53,410 nucleotides of DNA from Serratia sp. M24T3 (GCF_000257645.1 NZ_AJHJ01000032.1:1-53410); one strand, 5' to 3'; shown: positions 10,152-19,782, numbered from the stretch's first letter. Notes: a model not told the origin generated them from the letters alone. Made by a program: numbers and translations.

Positions 10152-10178
10152 AGGGCGGCTTCGGTCGCCTTGGTTTTA
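10152..10178 (+). terminator. Rho-independent terminator of adk
   Basis: GGCGGC-TTCG-GTCGCC hairpin (10154-10169) with a stable TTCG tetraloop, followed by TTGGTTTT. Confidence 0.75.
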
Positions 10179-10339
10179 CCTGCAACTCCCCCGTTTCCCC
10201 CTCATAAATCGCATTGATTGTTAATCCCATTTGCTGTTATCGGTTCCGATTTGCCTGAGTTTGGTTACAATAAGGGCGCATTCAGACAGGTCATTTGCCC
10301 TGTGTTAAAAAATTAGTAATATTATTTAGGGAATTCAGC

Positions 10340-11302
10340 ATGATGCAGACGAAATTCGGTGTGTTACTGGTTAACCTGGGAACCCCGGAGGCTCCAACCA
10401 CGGCGGCGGTAAAACGTTTTCTGGCTGAGTTTTTAAGTGATATTCGCGTGGTTGATACCAATCGGCTGATCTGGTGGCCTATTTTGCAAGGCGTGATCCT
10501 GCCTTTCCGCTCCCCTCGCGTGGCCAAGCTTTATAAATCCGTGTGGATGGATGAAGGCTCACCTTTGATGGTTTACAGCCTGCGTCAGCAAAAAGCACTC
10601 GCCGCGCGTTTCCCTGACACACCGGTCGAACTGGCGATGAGTTACGGTAAACCCAGCCTGGAAGACGGCATTGGTCGCCTGTTGGAACAGGGTGTGACCA
10701 AAATGGTCGTTCTGCCGATGTATCCACAGTATTCCTGCTCGACCAGCGCTTCAGTGTTTGACGGCGTCGCGCGCGTATTGAAAGAACAGCGCCGTTTGCC
10801 ATCGGTAAGCTTTATCCGCGATTACGCCGAACATCCGGCCTATATTTCGGCACTTAAGGCCAGCATTCTGGAATCTTTCGCCAAACACGGCGAGCCGGAT
10901 AGACTGGTTCTGTCTTTCCACGGCATTCCAAAACGTTTCGTCGCACTGGGTGATGACTATCAGCAGCGTTGCCAGGCTACCACTCAGGCGCTGACTACCG
11001 CGCTGCAACTGGCTCCCGGTAAAATCATGTTGACCTTCCAGTCACGTTTTGGTCGTGAGCCTTGGCTGACGCCATACACCGATGCCACCATGGAAAGCCT
11101 GCCGGGCCAGGGCGTGAAACATATTCAGATTGTGTGCCCGGGCTTCTCTGCCGACTGCCTGGAAACCATCGAGGAAATAAACGGAGAAAACCGTGAACTA
11201 TTCCTTCACGCAGGTGGTGAGAAGTTTGAATACATCGAAGCATTAAACGATCGCGACGATCACATCGATATGCTGCAACAGCTGGTGTCGCAACACTTCT
11301 AA
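10340..11302 (+). CDS. hemH: Ferrochelatase
   Basis: Inserts Fe2+ into protoporphyrin IX, the last step of haem synthesis; peripheral on the inner membrane. 320 aa as in E. coli. It begins [19 protein letters not shown], with the catalytic-His region [12 protein letters not shown] and the acidic segment [18 protein letters not shown] 10340 chosen: AGGGA at 10328-10332 is 7 nt upstream and it aligns with the E. coli start. No aes follows, unlike E. coli. Confidence 0.97.
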   Translation: MMQTKFGVLLVNLGTPEAPTTAAVKRFLAEFLSDIRVVDTNRLIWWPILQGVILPFRSPRVAKLYKSVWMDEGSPLMVYSLRQQKALAARFPDTPVELAMSYGKPSLEDGIGRLLEQGVTKMVVLPMYPQYSCSTSASVFDGVARVLKEQRRLPSVSFIRDYAEHPAYISALKASILESFAKHGEPDRLVLSFHGIPKRFVALGDDYQQRCQATTQALTTALQLAPGKIMLTFQSRFGREPWLTPYTDATMESLPGQGVKHIQIVCPGFSADCLETIEEINGENRELFLHAGGEKFEYIEALNDRDDHIDMLQQLVSQHF

Positions 11303-11419
11303 TACCGCAAGACCCCTGTTTTGGCTGGTGCCGGTCGCCAGCCCAAATAATAACTGCCCTATATCAATTGTTCTCCTGTGATAACATCCCCGCATGTTTC
11401 ACTGCCTAAACCAAATCCC

Positions 11420-12733
11420 ATGAAATTTCCCGGTAAACGTAAGTCAAAACACTATTTTCCCGTAAGCGCGCGCGATCCATTGCTGCGTGATTCAATGCTG
11501 CTTAACGCCCAGCCTGATGCGAGCGCCTCTTATATTGTCGGGATTGATCAGACTTTGGTGGATATCGAGGCCAAGGTCGATGACGAGGTTATCGCTCGCT
11601 ATGGACTGGTCGCCGGGCAGTCGAGCCTGATTGACGACGAGCGGGCCGAGCTGCTTTATCAAGAATTAACCAGTCAGACGTTGATTACTCACGAGTTTGC
11701 CGGAGGCACTATCGGCAATACTCTGCACAACTATTCAGTGTTGGCCGATGACCGTTCGGTGCTGCTCGGCGTGATGTGTAGCAACATTAAAATTGGCAGC
11801 TATGCCTATCGCTATCTGTGTAATACCTCCAGCCGCACCGATCTGGATTATCTACAGGGGGTAGATGGCGCGATTGGCCGCTGTTTTACGCTAATTAACG
11901 AAAGCGGCGAGCGCACTTTTGCCATCAGCCCCGGACAGATGAACCAGCTGCGGGCAGAAAGTATTCCCGAAGAGGTGATAGCCGGAGCTTCGGCGCTGGT
12001 ACTGACTTCTTACCTGCTGCGTGGGGAAGCCGAAGATCCGATGCCCGATGCAACCCGTCAGGCGATCGCTTATGCCAAAAAATATAACGTGCCAGTGGTA
12101 TTAACCCTCGGTACACAGTACGTGATCGCCGAAGATCCGCAGGCATGGCGCGATTTTATCCGTGAAAACGTGACTATTCTGGCAATGAATGAGGACGAAG
12201 CTTTTGCCCTTACCGGCCTCAGCGATCCTTTGATGGCGACCAATCAGGCGCTGGAATGGGCCGATCTGGTGTTATGTACTGCAGGACCGAGTGGCCTCTA
12301 CATGGGCAGCTATACCGAGGACGCCAACAAACGAGCCACCAACCATCCGTTGCTGCCCGGCGCGATTGCCGAGTTCAATCAATATGAATTCAGCCGCGCG
12401 ATGCGCCGTGAGAACTGCACCCAACCTCTGCGCATTTTCTCTCACATCGCTCCTTATATGGGCGGTCCCGAGAAAATAATGAATACCAACGGGGCGGGGG
12501 ACGGCGCGCTTTCCGCACTGCTACACGATATTGCAGCCAATGGTTTTCACCGTTCCTCAGTGCCAAACTCCAGCAAACATGCCCTTGAATACCTGACTTA
12601 TTCTTCGCTGGCGCAGGTCTGCAAATACGCTAATCGAGTCAGTTATCAAGTATTGAACCAGCATTCCCCGCGACTAATGCGAGGCCTGCCGGAGCGAGAG
12701 GACAGTCTTGAAGAGTCCTACTGGGAAAGATAA
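11420..12733 (+). CDS. gsk: Inosine-guanosine kinase
   Basis: Ribokinase-family (PfkB) kinase that phosphorylates inosine and guanosine in purine salvage. 437 aa (E. coli 434). It begins MKFPGKRKSKHYFPV and ends LPEREDSLEESYW-(E)R, as in relatives. The PfkB anion-hole/catalytic motif NTNGAGDGALSALLHD is present near the C-terminus. Start set at ATG 11420 by agreement with relatives; upstream in-frame codons are not conserved. If the ycf-like operon makes a thiopurine, salvage kinases like this are potential activators of the product. Confidence 0.96.
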   Translation: MKFPGKRKSKHYFPVSARDPLLRDSMLLNAQPDASASYIVGIDQTLVDIEAKVDDEVIARYGLVAGQSSLIDDERAELLYQELTSQTLITHEFAGGTIGNTLHNYSVLADDRSVLLGVMCSNIKIGSYAYRYLCNTSSRTDLDYLQGVDGAIGRCFTLINESGERTFAISPGQMNQLRAESIPEEVIAGASALVLTSYLLRGEAEDPMPDATRQAIAYAKKYNVPVVLTLGTQYVIAEDPQAWRDFIRENVTILAMNEDEAFALTGLSDPLMATNQALEWADLVLCTAGPSGLYMGSYTEDANKRATNHPLLPGAIAEFNQYEFSRAMRRENCTQPLRIFSHIAPYMGGPEKIMNTNGAGDGALSALLHDIAANGFHRSSVPNSSKHALEYLTYSSLAQVCKYANRVSYQVLNQHSPRLMRGLPEREDSLEESYWER

Positions 12734-12743
12734 ATCCTCGTCG

Positions 12744-12775
12744 CCCTGCACACCGTAACGGCGTTATTCGGCCCA
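12744..12775. repeat. 32-nt direct repeat, left copy (pairs with 13206-13237)
   Basis: The 32 nt starting ccctgcacaccgtaacggcg occur at 12744-12775 and again at 13206-13237 with one difference (a/g). The right copy includes the last three codons and stop of ybaL. The two copies bracket the 129-bp tandem array. The 65 bp between this repeat and the array (12776-12840) hold a small cccc/gggg hairpin and nothing coding. Confidence 0.8.
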
Positions 12776-12840
12776 TCCATAGGCCTCACCCCTACGGGGC
12801 CGCCGCAAGCTGCGTTTAAATCTGCTCCCGGCAGATTTAT

Positions 12841-13227
12841 GGCTTCTTTCGCGCACCCGAATCACTGACGAGTGTCAGCTCATCGGGATTTGCTCGATTG
12901 CCGCCTTGCTACGATGCGCATGGCTTAGAGGATTACGTTTAATTGGCCCCTGCACACCGTAACGGCGTTGGCTTCTTTCGCGCACCCGAATCACTGACTA
13001 ATGTCAGCTCATCGGGATTTGCTCAATTGCCGCCTTGCTACGATGCGCATGGCTTAGAGGATTACGTTTAATTTGCCCCTGCACACCGTAACGGCGTTGG
13101 CTTCTTTCGCGCACCCAAATCACTGACGAGTGTCAGCTCATCGGGATTTGCTCGATTGCCGCCTTGCTACGATGCGCATGGCTTAGAGGATTACGTGTAA
13201 TTGGCCCCTGCGCACCGTAACGGCGTT
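12841..13227. repeat. Three tandem 129-bp ERIC-like units
   Basis: Units at 12841-12969, 12970-13098 and 13099-13227 have exactly the same 129-bp period and differ at only a few bases (for example gacgagtgtc / gactaatgtc / gacgagtgtc). Each contains an ERIC core variant (cacccgaatcactgac, then gtcagctcatcgggat) and the ERIC right end ttgccgccttgct. The units are contiguous, so this is tandem amplification of one element, not separate insertions. The array fills the 492-bp spacer between convergent gsk and ybaL; no gene is visible in it. Confidence 0.9.
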
Positions 13228-14908
13228 ATTCGGCCCAGGGATTAATGGAAATATCTTTCCCTAAGTTAATTGAGTTGAGCATATTGTTGGCAATTTCGCG
13301 CTCGCCCATCACGACTTTATCTGCGCCGCGAGCCATGATGTAGGAGACTTCATCATCGTAGTGGGCGCGGGCAATAATCTCGATGGTGGGGCGCTTGGCA
13401 CGGGCGGAGGCGATGATTTCACCTGATTCGTAGCCGTTTGGAATGGTCAGCAGCAGCCAGCGCGCGCAGTCGAGGCCTGCCAGTTCCATGATTTCTTGAT
13501 TCGCCGCGTTGCCCAATACCGCACTGATGCCTTGCTCACGCAGGGCTTCAACCCTTGGACGCGAGTTTTCAATCACCACTAGCGGAACACCTTGCTCAAT
13601 AAGCTTGGCGCCGAGCAGGCTTCCCACTCGTCCATAGCCAACAATTAAAACGTGATCGCAAAACGTAACCTGTGTCTGGGCCTCGTCTTCAATTACCTCC
13701 TCCAGGCTCTGATCTTCAATAATCTCGGTCTTGATTAGGTAACTTTCCAGCAGAGAAAAAAGCAGTGGATTCAGCATGATCGACAAGATAGACCCTGCGA
13801 GTACCAAATTACGCGCGTGTTCGGTGAGCATGCCGAAAGAAATCCCGAGTCCTGCCAGAATAAACGCGAACTCGCCGATTTGTGCCAGACTGACGGAAAT
13901 CGTTAACGCAGTGCGCTGCGAGTGGCCAAACATTCTGACCAGTGCGAAGGCGGCGGCAGATTTTCCAAACAGAATAATCGCCAGAGTTGCCAGGACGGCA
14001 AGCGGCTCATGAATCAGAATCATTGGGTCAAACAACATGCCGACCGACACAAAAAACAGCACGGCAAATGCATCGCGCAACGGCAGAGTATCGTGCGCCG
14101 CACGCTGGCTAAGCTCCGAGCCGTTAAGCACCATTCCTGCAAAGAAAGCCCCCAGTGCAAATGAGGCATCAAAAAACTCTACCGCTCCAAAAGCTATGCC
14201 AAGAGCCAGAGCCAGCACCGCCAAAGTGAATAACTCGCGTGAACCTGTGGCGGCTGACTTTGCCAGAATCCACGGGACTAAACGGCGACCGACCACAATC
14301 ATCAATATAATGAAGGCGATAACTTTACCCAGGGTGATAGCTAACTCAGTGAGCAAATTTCCTGCGCTAACTTCCTGACTACCCATCATATTGCTGATAG
14401 CAGGCAGCAGAACCAGCGTTAACACCATTGCCAGGTCTTCGACAATCAGCCAGCCGATGGCGATTTGCCCTCGTTGACTATCAATTAACTGCCGTTCCTC
14501 TAGCGCGCGTAGCAAGACCACGGTGCTGGCGGTCGACAGACTTAACCCGAACACCAGCCCGCTGGTCAGGTTCCAGCCCATTAAATGCGAAAGCCCCATG
14601 CCGAGTATGGTAGCCACGGTAATCTGTAAAATGGCTCCCGGAATGGCAATCGATTTAACTGCCAGTAAATCTTTCAGAGAAAAATGCAGCCCCACACCGA
14701 ACATCAGCAAAATGATACCAATCTCTGCCAGCTCGGGAGCCAGTGAGGTATCGGCAACGAATCCGGGGGTGAAAGGGCCAGCCAACACGCCAGCGGCAAG
14801 ATAACCGACCAGCGGCGAAATACGCAAACGATTCGCCAGCATGCCCAGCAAAAAAGCGAGAACGAGTCCGCCTACGATGGTGGTAATCAGGGGGGTAGAA
14901 TTATGCAT
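13226..14908 (-). CDS. ybaL: Putative K+/H+ antiporter YbaL (KefB/CPA2 family)
   Basis: 560 aa inner-membrane protein of the CPA2 family (E. coli 558). The N-terminal part has about twelve membrane segments. The C-terminal cytosolic RCK/TrkA-N domain starts at HVLIVGYGRVGSLLG, a Rossmann nucleotide-binding motif. ATG 14908 chosen (MHNSTPLITTIVGG) with a GAGGGA site upstream; a TTG at 14911 is the alternative. It is convergent with gsk, and its stop codon abuts the tandem repeat array. Ion specificity is not evident. Confidence 0.93.
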   Translation of the reverse strand: MHNSTPLITTIVGGLVLAFLLGMLANRLRISPLVGYLAAGVLAGPFTPGFVADTSLAPELAEIGIILLMFGVGLHFSLKDLLAVKSIAIPGAILQITVATILGMGLSHLMGWNLTSGLVFGLSLSTASTVVLLRALEERQLIDSQRGQIAIGWLIVEDLAMVLTLVLLPAISNMMGSQEVSAGNLLTELAITLGKVIAFIILMIVVGRRLVPWILAKSAATGSRELFTLAVLALALGIAFGAVEFFDASFALGAFFAGMVLNGSELSQRAAHDTLPLRDAFAVLFFVSVGMLFDPMILIHEPLAVLATLAIILFGKSAAAFALVRMFGHSQRTALTISVSLAQIGEFAFILAGLGISFGMLTEHARNLVLAGSILSIMLNPLLFSLLESYLIKTEIIEDQSLEEVIEDEAQTQVTFCDHVLIVGYGRVGSLLGAKLIEQGVPLVVIENSRPRVEALREQGISAVLGNAANQEIMELAGLDCARWLLLTIPNGYESGEIIASARAKRPTIEIIARAHYDDEVSYIMARGADKVVMGEREIANNMLNSINLGKDISINPWAE

Positions 14909-15060
14909 CAAGATTCCCTCTCGTTATGCACGCAACAGCGTAAATCTGGTAGTACTGAGTTTAAGTTATTAACTAGCCAATGTGTAAGAAAATGTTTATT
15001 TTATTGGCATAAATGCGACAAAAGAGAGGGTTAACTGATGAAGCGTTCATTAATGTTGCA

Positions 15061-16626
15061 TTAGCTTTTAAATGGCTTATAAAACACGGCATTCCGTTTA
15101 ATTATGAAAATTTTACACATAATGAAAACGAAAGATATAAAACTCAGAAATGCTCCCAGACCATACAATAATTCGAATGCGGCTGATCTTTTAACTTCAA
15201 CCCGATTGTCGCCTTTTGACGCATTATAATAAAGATAACCATCAATGATATTTCTCTTACCATCAAGGGTCACGGAGTTGTAGGCCATAACCGGGATAAT
15301 GCATTTTCCATCAATTTTACTGTTAAATTCAAACACGGGCATGCCGTGGGTGTTTCTTTTTTCTGTGAAATCGATCTGTGTTTCACTGTTTTGGCTATCT
15401 AGGCAAATTATTTTACCTTCCGGTAAAACAATTTTTTTGGCGCTAGTTAAAGCGTAATCACTAAAAATAGTCGAGCCATAATTGTCTTTAGTTATGTTAT
15501 ACGAGCTGGTTTTTTCGACTGACATCCAGGTAGTCATCAGGCTGGTCAAAAACAGGCATGTTAAAAGATGTTTATTGGTTACTTTACTGCTTTCGGCTAT
15601 CTGGACCAAAACAAGTAACAGCAAATAAGGCACGAGTCTCCAGGCAAACTGTAGCAGACTTAATTCTTGCAGAAATTTTGGCAAAAATGAATAGTTAGCT
15701 CCGCTAATGACTATAAATGTTAAAACTAATAGGATAAGAAAATTTAATTTTTTAAAGTTATTGTATAGCGCCAGTAATAGCAGCAAGAAAATAGGCCAGC
15801 CAACACCTAAAGACATGTCCCTTAAACTGCCTGTTTTTATTTTTTCACCCGAGACGAGATCGTAAAGACTTAAGCTTTTTTCGCTCATCGTTGGAAAAAA
15901 ATTAAAGCTAATCAAGTTAAAGCTCTGCCCATGCAAAGAATAAAATAGTGGCAGAATATAGAATGCGCTTAGTAAAAAACAGACAGTAAAACCCTTAATA
16001 AAGAATGGGATAGATTCTTTTCTAAAAGCTGCGAAGACCAGCGCTACTATAGCGCAAGCTATGAATGATGGTATGTTTGACAAGAGAATGCCGGCACTGG
16101 CTACCCCCATTACGAGGAAAGACTTGGGTTCTGTTCTTTTGAGTAAACTGCAGATGAATAGTGGTGCGAAACAAATAGCTAAAGATTCAGGTATCGCTCC
16201 TCGGATAAAAATATTATCAACCATGTATATTGAGCATGAGAACATTAATGACAAGGAGAGTGATTTATCTCGGATAATACCTAAACTATTAAAGGAAAAA
16301 AATGAAATTAGAGTTGAAAACATTAAAATTACTAATGATGTAAGTTTGAGTGTATTGTTTAAGTTGTCTTGAATATATTGAAAGAACGACATGATAAAGT
16401 TAGCAAGTGGCGGGTAAAATATATTCCATGAATAGCCAGGGTAGTGATGATAATTGAAATCAAAATAAGGTGGGAACTGCCCCTGCCTGAGTTCTCCAAC
16501 GGTAGATAATGTTCTTGAAATATGAGCGCCTAAATCCCATGATATCCAGGAAATTGAGTGAAACAATGGCATCCATGACATGTATATACAAAGAAAATAT
16601 AAAGCAATAACGGGTAATAACCTCAA
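15061..16626 (-). CDS. Orphan polytopic membrane protein, GT-C/PTPS-related type
   Basis: 521 aa, about twelve hydrophobic segments. The first periplasmic loop contains WDLGAHISR and a Tyr/His-rich stretch (FDFNYHHYPGYSWN), resembling GT-C-type glycosyltransferases and PTPS-related membrane proteins. A soluble loop of about 110 residues precedes the last segment. Base composition is clearly more AT-rich than the flanking core genes, indicating acquisition. Start is a TTG at 16626 with AGGAG upstream; no internal ATG fits as well. It has no operon partner. Function unrecognised; a role in surface glycan or lipid modification is only a possibility. Confidence 0.6.
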   Translation of the reverse strand: MRLLPVIALYFLCIYMSWMPLFHSISWISWDLGAHISRTLSTVGELRQGQFPPYFDFNYHHYPGYSWNIFYPPLANFIMSFFQYIQDNLNNTLKLTSLVILMFSTLISFFSFNSLGIIRDKSLSLSLMFSCSIYMVDNIFIRGAIPESLAICFAPLFICSLLKRTEPKSFLVMGVASAGILLSNIPSFIACAIVALVFAAFRKESIPFFIKGFTVCFLLSAFYILPLFYSLHGQSFNLISFNFFPTMSEKSLSLYDLVSGEKIKTGSLRDMSLGVGWPIFLLLLLALYNNFKKLNFLILLVLTFIVISGANYSFLPKFLQELSLLQFAWRLVPYLLLLVLVQIAESSKVTNKHLLTCLFLTSLMTTWMSVEKTSSYNITKDNYGSTIFSDYALTSAKKIVLPEGKIICLDSQNSETQIDFTEKRNTHGMPVFEFNSKIDGKCIIPVMAYNSVTLDGKRNIIDGYLYYNASKGDNRVEVKRSAAFELLYGLGAFLSFISFVFIMCKIFIIKRNAVFYKPFKS

Positions 16627-16712
16627 GTGATCTTCTCCTAAATAAAAAAATCAATCTATTAAAACTAATTTATATTTTTAAATAGATGTCGTGTGGAAAA
16701 GTATCTAAACTT

Positions 16713-16755
16713 TGGACTGATAATTTAGCGTAATTTCTTTTTTACGCTAAGTCCA
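16713..16755. terminator. Extended inverted repeat between the orphan membrane gene and fsr
   Basis: TTAGCGTAA (16725-16733) pairs perfectly with TTACGCTAA (16742-16750), and an outer TGGAC/GTCCA (16713-16717/16751-16755) extends the arms with a bulge. It lies in AT-rich DNA upstream of the 521-aa gene and downstream of fsr; it could end fsr read-through transcripts. Confidence 0.45.
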
Positions 16756-16767
16756 GATAGGAAATAA

Positions 16768-16785
16768 CCCTCGTATTTAAGAGGG
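16768..16785 (-). terminator. Likely fsr terminator
   Basis: CCCTC/GAGGG stem with an 8-nt loop, followed on the minus strand by TTATTT, about 57 nt after the fsr stop. A short stem, so moderate strength. Confidence 0.5.
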
Positions 16786-16841
16786 CTACCCGTCAGTCAG
16801 TATATGCACTAGTAATTTTACTATAGCACTTAATCTGGTAA

Positions 16842-18059
16842 TTAATTTGCTTTATGTTCTATATTTGGGAGGAAGGCCGTGAATATTCCCAGCAGTGGCA
16901 GGAAAGCACAAATTTGGTAAACCAACTCGATGCTGGTTTTGTCGGCAACATAGCCCAAAATGGCTGCGCCTAATCCACCCATGCCAAAGGCAAGTCCAAA
17001 GAACAAACCAGAAACCATGCCGACTTTTCCCGGGATCAGTTCCTGCGCATAAACCAGAATTGCGGAAAATGCCGAGGCCAGAATTAAACCGATGATGATG
17101 CTTAGTGTGCTGGTCCAAAACAGATTGGCATGTGGCAGTAAGAGGGTAAAAGGCGCGACGCCGAGGATTGATACCCAGATAACATATTTACGCCCAATCT
17201 TGTCGCCAATCGGCCCGCCAAGAATTGTGCCTGCCGCTACAGCCAGCAGGAAGGCAAACAGATGGAACTGTGCGTTCTGAATCGACACGCCAAATTTGTG
17301 GATCAGGTAGAAAGTGTAATAGCTGCTCAGGCTGGTCAGATAAAAATATTTAGAGAATACCAGCATCAATAAAATACCTAACGAAAGCATGACGGTGCGT
17401 TTCGGCAGGTGACTCACTGCTATTGGGGCCGGGCCGCGTTTTTTTGCCAACTGCTGCTGATGGCTATACCAGCGGCTGACTTGCAATAGCACAACCATAC
17501 CCAGCAGTGCAGCCAGAGCAAACCAGGCGACATTGCCTTTGCCATAAGGAGCAATAATAATCGCGGCAAGCAGTGGGCCTAGCGCGCTACCAAAGTTGCC
17601 GCCAACCTGGAACAGGGATTGGGCTAATCCATGACGACCACCGGAGGCCATTCGTGCAACGCGTGAGGACTCTGGGTGGAACACTGAGGATCCGGTTCCG
17701 ACCAGCGCGGCCGCAATCAAGATTACGCCATAGGTTTGTGCGATAGCCAGCAACAATAGACCGGCCAGAGTAAAGCCCATGCCCACGGGGAGCGAGTAAG
17801 GTTTAGGATGCTTGTCGGTATAATGGCCAATCAGTGGCTGTAATAGTGAAGCCGTAATTTGATAGGTCAGGGTAATAATGCCGATCTGCGTAAAGCTGAG
17901 GGTAAACTCTTTTTGCAGCAGCGGGTAGATCGCCAAAATCAGTGACTGCAGCATGTCGTTAATAAGGTGAGAAGCGCTAATAGCCGTCAGCACCTTATAA
18001 GCGGTGCCCTTCAATGCGCTCTCCTTGCTCTGAGTTTGAGGTTCTGTTCTATCGGTCAT
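16842..18059 (-). CDS. fsr: MFS transporter Fsr (fosmidomycin resistance)
   Basis: 405 aa, twelve-segment major facilitator exporter; E. coli Fsr is 406 aa and confers fosmidomycin resistance when overexpressed. Strong family blocks include LIGTGSS/VFHPESSRVARMASGGRHGLAQS, GNFGSALGPLLAAIIIAPYG and QELIPGKVGMVSGLFFG. It lies 38 bp downstream of ybaK on the same strand. In E. coli ushA separates these genes; it is absent here. Confidence 0.95.
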   Translation of the reverse strand: MTDRTEPQTQSKESALKGTAYKVLTAISASHLINDMLQSLILAIYPLLQKEFTLSFTQIGIITLTYQITASLLQPLIGHYTDKHPKPYSLPVGMGFTLAGLLLLAIAQTYGVILIAAALVGTGSSVFHPESSRVARMASGGRHGLAQSLFQVGGNFGSALGPLLAAIIIAPYGKGNVAWFALAALLGMVVLLQVSRWYSHQQQLAKKRGPAPIAVSHLPKRTVMLSLGILLMLVFSKYFYLTSLSSYYTFYLIHKFGVSIQNAQFHLFAFLLAVAAGTILGGPIGDKIGRKYVIWVSILGVAPFTLLLPHANLFWTSTLSIIIGLILASAFSAILVYAQELIPGKVGMVSGLFFGLAFGMGGLGAAILGYVADKTSIELVYQICAFLPLLGIFTAFLPNIEHKAN

Positions 18060-18097
18060 AATTTTTATTTTCGTTTAGGTAAGAGGAGAGGGCAGAT

Positions 18098-18577
18098 TTA
18101 ATCGCGTTTTGCTATATCCGCAAAGCGACCATTGAGTAAGCGGCTGAGATCGCCTGCCTCCAGCTCGAGATCGAGCCCACGTTTGCCACCCGAGACAAAA
18201 ATAGTCGCAAATTGCTCGGCTGAACTATCGATAACTGTCGGCAGCAGTTTCTTCTGGCCCAACGGACTGATACCACCAACCAGATAACCCGTCACGCGCT
18301 GCGCCAGCTGAGGATCGGCCATATCAGCTTTCTTGGCTCCCAGCGCTTTGGCTACTTTTTTAAGATCGAGTTGAGTTGCAACCGGTGTCACGGCAACGGC
18401 AAGATTTTTGGCTTCGCCATTAAGGGCAACCAGGAGTGTTTTATAGACTTGCGCAGCATCCAGCCCCAGTTTTTTTACCGCTTCATCACCGAAATTTGTT
18501 TCATCGCTGCTGTGTTCATAGGGGTGAAGGGTAAACTTGATCTTATTTTTTTCTAAAAGCTTAACGGCAGGCGTCAT
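18098..18577 (-). CDS. ybaK: Cys-tRNA(Pro)/Cys-tRNA(Cys) deacylase YbaK
   Basis: Trans-editing protein that hydrolyses mischarged Cys-tRNA(Pro). 159 aa, as in E. coli, starting [16 protein letters not shown] 18577 chosen because GGAAATGAAA lies just upstream and the length matches; a longer frame from ATG 18589 lacks a ribosome-binding site. Family blocks [23 protein letters not shown] and [14 protein letters not shown] are present; K of LDLKKVAKA is in the expected place of the catalytic lysine region. Confidence 0.95.
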   Translation of the reverse strand: MTPAVKLLEKNKIKFTLHPYEHSSDETNFGDEAVKKLGLDAAQVYKTLLVALNGEAKNLAVAVTPVATQLDLKKVAKALGAKKADMADPQLAQRVTGYLVGGISPLGQKKLLPTVIDSSAEQFATIFVSGGKRGLDLELEAGDLSRLLNGRFADIAKRD

Positions 18578-18719
18578 TTTCATTTCCATTTAATGAAGTC
18601 GGCTCTATAGGTGAACTAACCTGAGAAGCCAAAAAATAATCACGTGGCACAATGTTTTGAAACATAAGAACAAAGTATGAAACTTGCTCGTGTAGTGCGA
18701 AATTTAATCAGATTGAGAG

Positions 18720-18748
18720 TTGCCAGACGCCGCACTCGTTGCTAACCT
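18720..18748 (+). promoter_or_regulatory. Sigma-70 promoter of chiX
   Basis: TTGCCA (18720-18725), 17-bp spacer, TAACCT (18743-18748), on the strand of the sRNA and about 8 nt before its expected 5' end. Confidence 0.75.
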
Positions 18749-18755
18749 ACGCGCG

Positions 18756-18852
18756 CCGGCATGGATTCCTCAAGAACTCCATGCTGCCGCGATAATTAAT
18801 AAAAATGAAATTCCTCTTTGACTGGCCAATAGAAATATTGGCCATTTTTTTT
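18756..18852 (+). ncRNA. chiX: ChiX (MicM) small RNA
   Basis: It lies between ybaK and ybaP, as in E. coli. The 3' half is nearly identical to E. coli ChiX: an unstructured AAAAATGAAATTCCTCTTTGAC stretch (seed for chiP-type porin mRNAs), then the hairpin TGGCCAAT-agaaat-ATTGGCCA (18823-18844) and eight T. The 5' half differs from E. coli but keeps a hairpin (GGCATGGA / TCCATGC). The promoter is in place. The 5' end is estimated from the promoter. ChiX silences chitoporin synthesis with Hfq when chitosugars are absent. Confidence 0.88.
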
Positions 18853-18876
18853 ACTAAATTAAAGAGGGGGGATGGT

Positions 18877-19686
18877 TTAATTTTTATTATTTAATAGGTT
18901 AGGGAGGTTCCCTTCACCATAAAGATGTAAAGCGCCTACGGCTACAACATAATTCCCAGCAGGCATGTTCTCTAGCTGCTGCTTCCAGCGTTGATTACGC
19001 TGATGCATCAGCACATCATACAGCGCGTTGCCAAAAGTTGAGGGCAACTGGTCAATTCCAACCGATGGGCGACTGTCGAGCCACCAGCTGATCATGGTTT
19101 GTAATAATCTTGCATTAGTGTGCCAGTGGGTCAGGGTGTCATCAAGCAGGCTGCGCCCATCTTCAGGCAATTGTTTTAGCAATTCGAGCTGTTGATCTGC
19201 CCCTTCTAGCTCAATGACTTTCTTATCCTGCGCTTTGGCCCAATTCAGCAGTTGAAAATCAATGCCATATTCCCCACGCAGCCCCAGGCGTTGAGCCTGC
19301 GTGGCCTGTAGCATCAGGGCAATCTGCCAGCAGGGTAAACGGCTTAACGACCAAAGAGGGGTGCCGAGTTCTTCGCATAATTGCTCGATTTCCCGATACT
19401 GCTGTTCATCGATACGCTCACTTAACGGGGCTAGATCCTCAGGTTCTCCAAAAGGAGATTCACTGCTGCTGATATCTGCCTCAACAATCAGCGCATCCGC
19501 TTGAGTAACTTTACGGGTCAATTGACGAGGTAGGGGGGCCATATTTTGCGTGCCCATATGGATACTGCCTACCAGATGGAAATTGCGTCCACCGGAAAGC
19601 GCGATATCAATCGCCGGATAAGAATATTGCGTGGGGGATAGCAGGCCGGTCCAGCGAGCTACTTGAATTAATAGATCCCGTATCAT
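18877..19686 (-). CDS. ybaP: TraB/GumN-family protein YbaP
   Basis: 269 aa (E. coli 264), TraB/GumN superfamily with the paired histidine motifs VGSIHMGT (near 38-45) and AVGALHLYGEGN near the C-terminus, proposed to be metal or catalytic sites in this Tiki-like fold. Biochemical role unestablished. AGGGAG precedes the ATG. It follows copA on the same strand, with a 96-bp gap; E. coli ybaQ is absent. Confidence 0.92.
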   Translation of the reverse strand: MIRDLLIQVARWTGLLSPTQYSYPAIDIALSGGRNFHLVGSIHMGTQNMAPLPRQLTRKVTQADALIVEADISSSESPFGEPEDLAPLSERIDEQQYREIEQLCEELGTPLWSLSRLPCWQIALMLQATQAQRLGLRGEYGIDFQLLNWAKAQDKKVIELEGADQQLELLKQLPEDGRSLLDDTLTHWHTNARLLQTMISWWLDSRPSVGIDQLPSTFGNALYDVLMHQRNQRWKQQLENMPAGNYVVAVGALHLYGEGNLPNLLNNKN

Positions 19687-19782
19687 GTGTGGTCTCCCTG
19701 TTCCAATTGCTTTTCATGCTAGCGCCAACCAGCAATTGGTAACAGGGGTAAAACTCTTGAAGGGCTATTTATTTGTTATCAA

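Noticed and set aside
12841-13227. CRISPR array
   Set aside because: The 129-bp units are contiguous, carry no variable spacers and match the ERIC core.
13776-14804. Several plus-strand frames opposite ybaL
   Set aside because: Low-complexity shadows of a membrane protein gene, without start signals or known domains.
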